A stretch of 35,624 nucleotides of DNA. It comes from Planctomycetota bacterium. GTDB taxonomy: Bacteria; Planctomycetota; Phycisphaerae; Sedimentisphaerales; Anaerobacaceae. The stretch is from assembly GCA_014384025.1 (NCBI GenBank), contig JACNGQ010000126.1, positions 1-35,624 on the forward strand, written 5' to 3'. The translations under genes and the position numbers were made by a program. The stretch's first letter is position 1; every line of letters starts with the position of its first letter. Of this stretch, positions 34,797 through 35,624 are shown in pieces. The notes under the pieces were generated by a model. That model worked only from the letters and a program-made list of their open reading frames with translations, had not been told where the DNA came from and ran no database searches.

Positions 34797-35570
34797 ATGG
34801 AACTTATTGATACACATTGCCATTTAACGTTCGAACAGTTGTCCGATGACATTGAGGCTGTTTTAGCTCGAAGTGTCCTTGAAGACGTTACCGGCTGGAT
34901 TACAGTCGGCACCGACCCGCAACAGAACCTCAAAGCGGTCGAACTCGCCGGAAAATTCGAGAATATGTACGCCGCTGTCGGAATCCATCCGCACGAAGCA
35001 AAAGATGTAACCGCCGAAACTCTAACAGAATTGAAAGAGCTTGCACAAGGTGAAAAGGTTGTAGCCCTCGGCGAGACAGGCCTGGATTTTCATTATAATT
35101 TTTCAAGTAAATCCGACCAGAAGCGGGCCTTCGCTGCCCAGTTGAAAATCGCCAAAGAATTGAATCTGCCAGCAATCATCCATTGCAGAGAGGCTTTTGA
35201 TGAAACAATGGAAATTTTAGACCAATATGGTCGGGATTTGAGGGGCGTGGTTTTCCATTGCTTCAGTGGCTCGGCCGAGCAGGCAAAGATTATTCTCGAT
35301 TATGGTTTTTATATCTCGTTCACCGGCGTAGTTACCTTCAAAAACGCCGACATTATCCGCAATACCGCCAAACTCATACCAACCGACAAATTAATGCTCG
35401 AAACCGATTGCCCCTATATGTCACCGGAACCGATGCGAAAGCAAAAAATAAACGAGCCTGCCCTTATGATTCACACCGCCAGGTATCTGGCCGAACTAAA
35501 GCAGATGGACTTAACCGATTTCGCCAATGCCGTTACAGCCGCCAGCAAGTCTTTCTTCGACCTGCCCTGA
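34797..35570 (+). CDS. tatD: TatD family metal-dependent deoxyribonuclease
   Basis: 257 residues, typical length. TatD enzymes are TIM-barrel metal-dependent hydrolases with DNase activity on damaged or fragmented DNA. The metal ligands are visible: DTHCHL at 4-9, GETGLDFHYN in the middle (metal-bridging Glu), IIHCREAFDE, VVFHCFSGS and LETDCPYMSPEP near the end. It begins five bases after yraN and has no clear ribosome binding site, so translation is probably coupled. No frameshift or unusual residue is seen. Confidence 0.97.
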   Translation: MELIDTHCHLTFEQLSDDIEAVLARSVLEDVTGWITVGTDPQQNLKAVELAGKFENMYAAVGIHPHEAKDVTAETLTELKELAQGEKVVALGETGLDFHYNFSSKSDQKRAFAAQLKIAKELNLPAIIHCREAFDETMEILDQYGRDLRGVVFHCFSGSAEQAKIILDYGFYISFTGVVTFKNADIIRNTAKLIPTDKLMLETDCPYMSPEPMRKQKINEPALMIHTARYLAELKQMDLTDFANAVTAASKSFFDLP

Positions 35571-35578
35571 GTCAACCA

Positions 35579-35624
35579 CCTCCACCAAAGGTGGAGGCTT
35601 GAGGACTGGCCTCTAAAAGAGGCC
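35579..35624 (+). terminator. Two tandem hairpins after tatD, possible terminator
   Basis: CCTCCACC (35579-35586) pairs with GGTGGAGG (35590-35597) around AAA, and GGCCTCT (35608-35614) pairs with AGAGGCC (35618-35624) around AAA. The second stem ends exactly at the window edge, so a T-run cannot be checked. Confidence 0.5.

Noticed and set aside
1-35624. CRISPR array, insertion sequence, transposase or prophage
   Set aside because: No regularly spaced repeats, transposase motifs or terminal inverted repeats were seen.

Overview
The window looks like a chromosomal segment from a Planctomycetota bacterium, most likely class Phycisphaerae or a close relative. This is inferred from the gene content: two PEP-CTERM proteins, a beta-helix protein ending in a single dockerin-like repeat, four Tat-lipoprotein-type sulfatases, a sensor kinase with ten PAS domains, and a prepilin-type secretion ATPase. 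No rRNA or species-diagnostic marker is present, so this stays an inference.

Layout. Positions 1-2729 (minus strand) hold a type II secretion/type IV pilus pair: the gspE ATPase and a gspF gene that stops after about half its normal length. Positions 3370-4355 hold a complete tRNA-Leu(CAG), an isoprenylcysteine-methyltransferase-like membrane gene on the opposite strand, and a 3'-half tRNA remnant that repeats 19 bp of the tRNA exactly. Two related multi-pass membrane proteins follow (4524-6092), then a secreted beta-helix protein with its own promoter and terminator. Positions 7821-13939 are mostly minus strand: a 44-codon small gene, two PEP-CTERM proteins and a 1019-residue secreted protein of tandem cadherin/Ig-like repeats. 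Positions 14707-20967 (minus strand) carry a signalling locus: a 1509-residue histidine kinase, a response regulator 14 bp downstream and a second, paralogous response regulator further on.

From 21409 the window becomes a plus-strand housekeeping region whose backbone is ffh - rpsP - trmD - rplS - yraN - tatD. It departs from the usual arrangement in several ways. rimM is absent between rpsP and trmD. Sulfatase genes sit inside the cluster, one between ffh and rpsP and three between trmD and rplS. A 110-residue protein resembling a stand-alone SRP M domain lies just before rpsP. S16 has a roughly 140-residue Ala/Lys/Glu tail. TrmD reads straight into a class I methyltransferase and then a D-Ala-D-Ala-ligase-like ATP-grasp domain, giving 902 residues. 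That fusion hinges on a run of eight A: with seven, trmD would stop and an overlapping ATGA start would open a separate methyltransferase/ATP-grasp gene.

The most interesting items are the TrmD fusion with its A8 junction, the SRP-M-like small protein beside ffh/rpsP, the tRNA-Leu/half-tRNA bracket, the truncated gspF, and a compact set of competing hairpins near 14180-14233. All calls come from reading the sequence; no database search was run.
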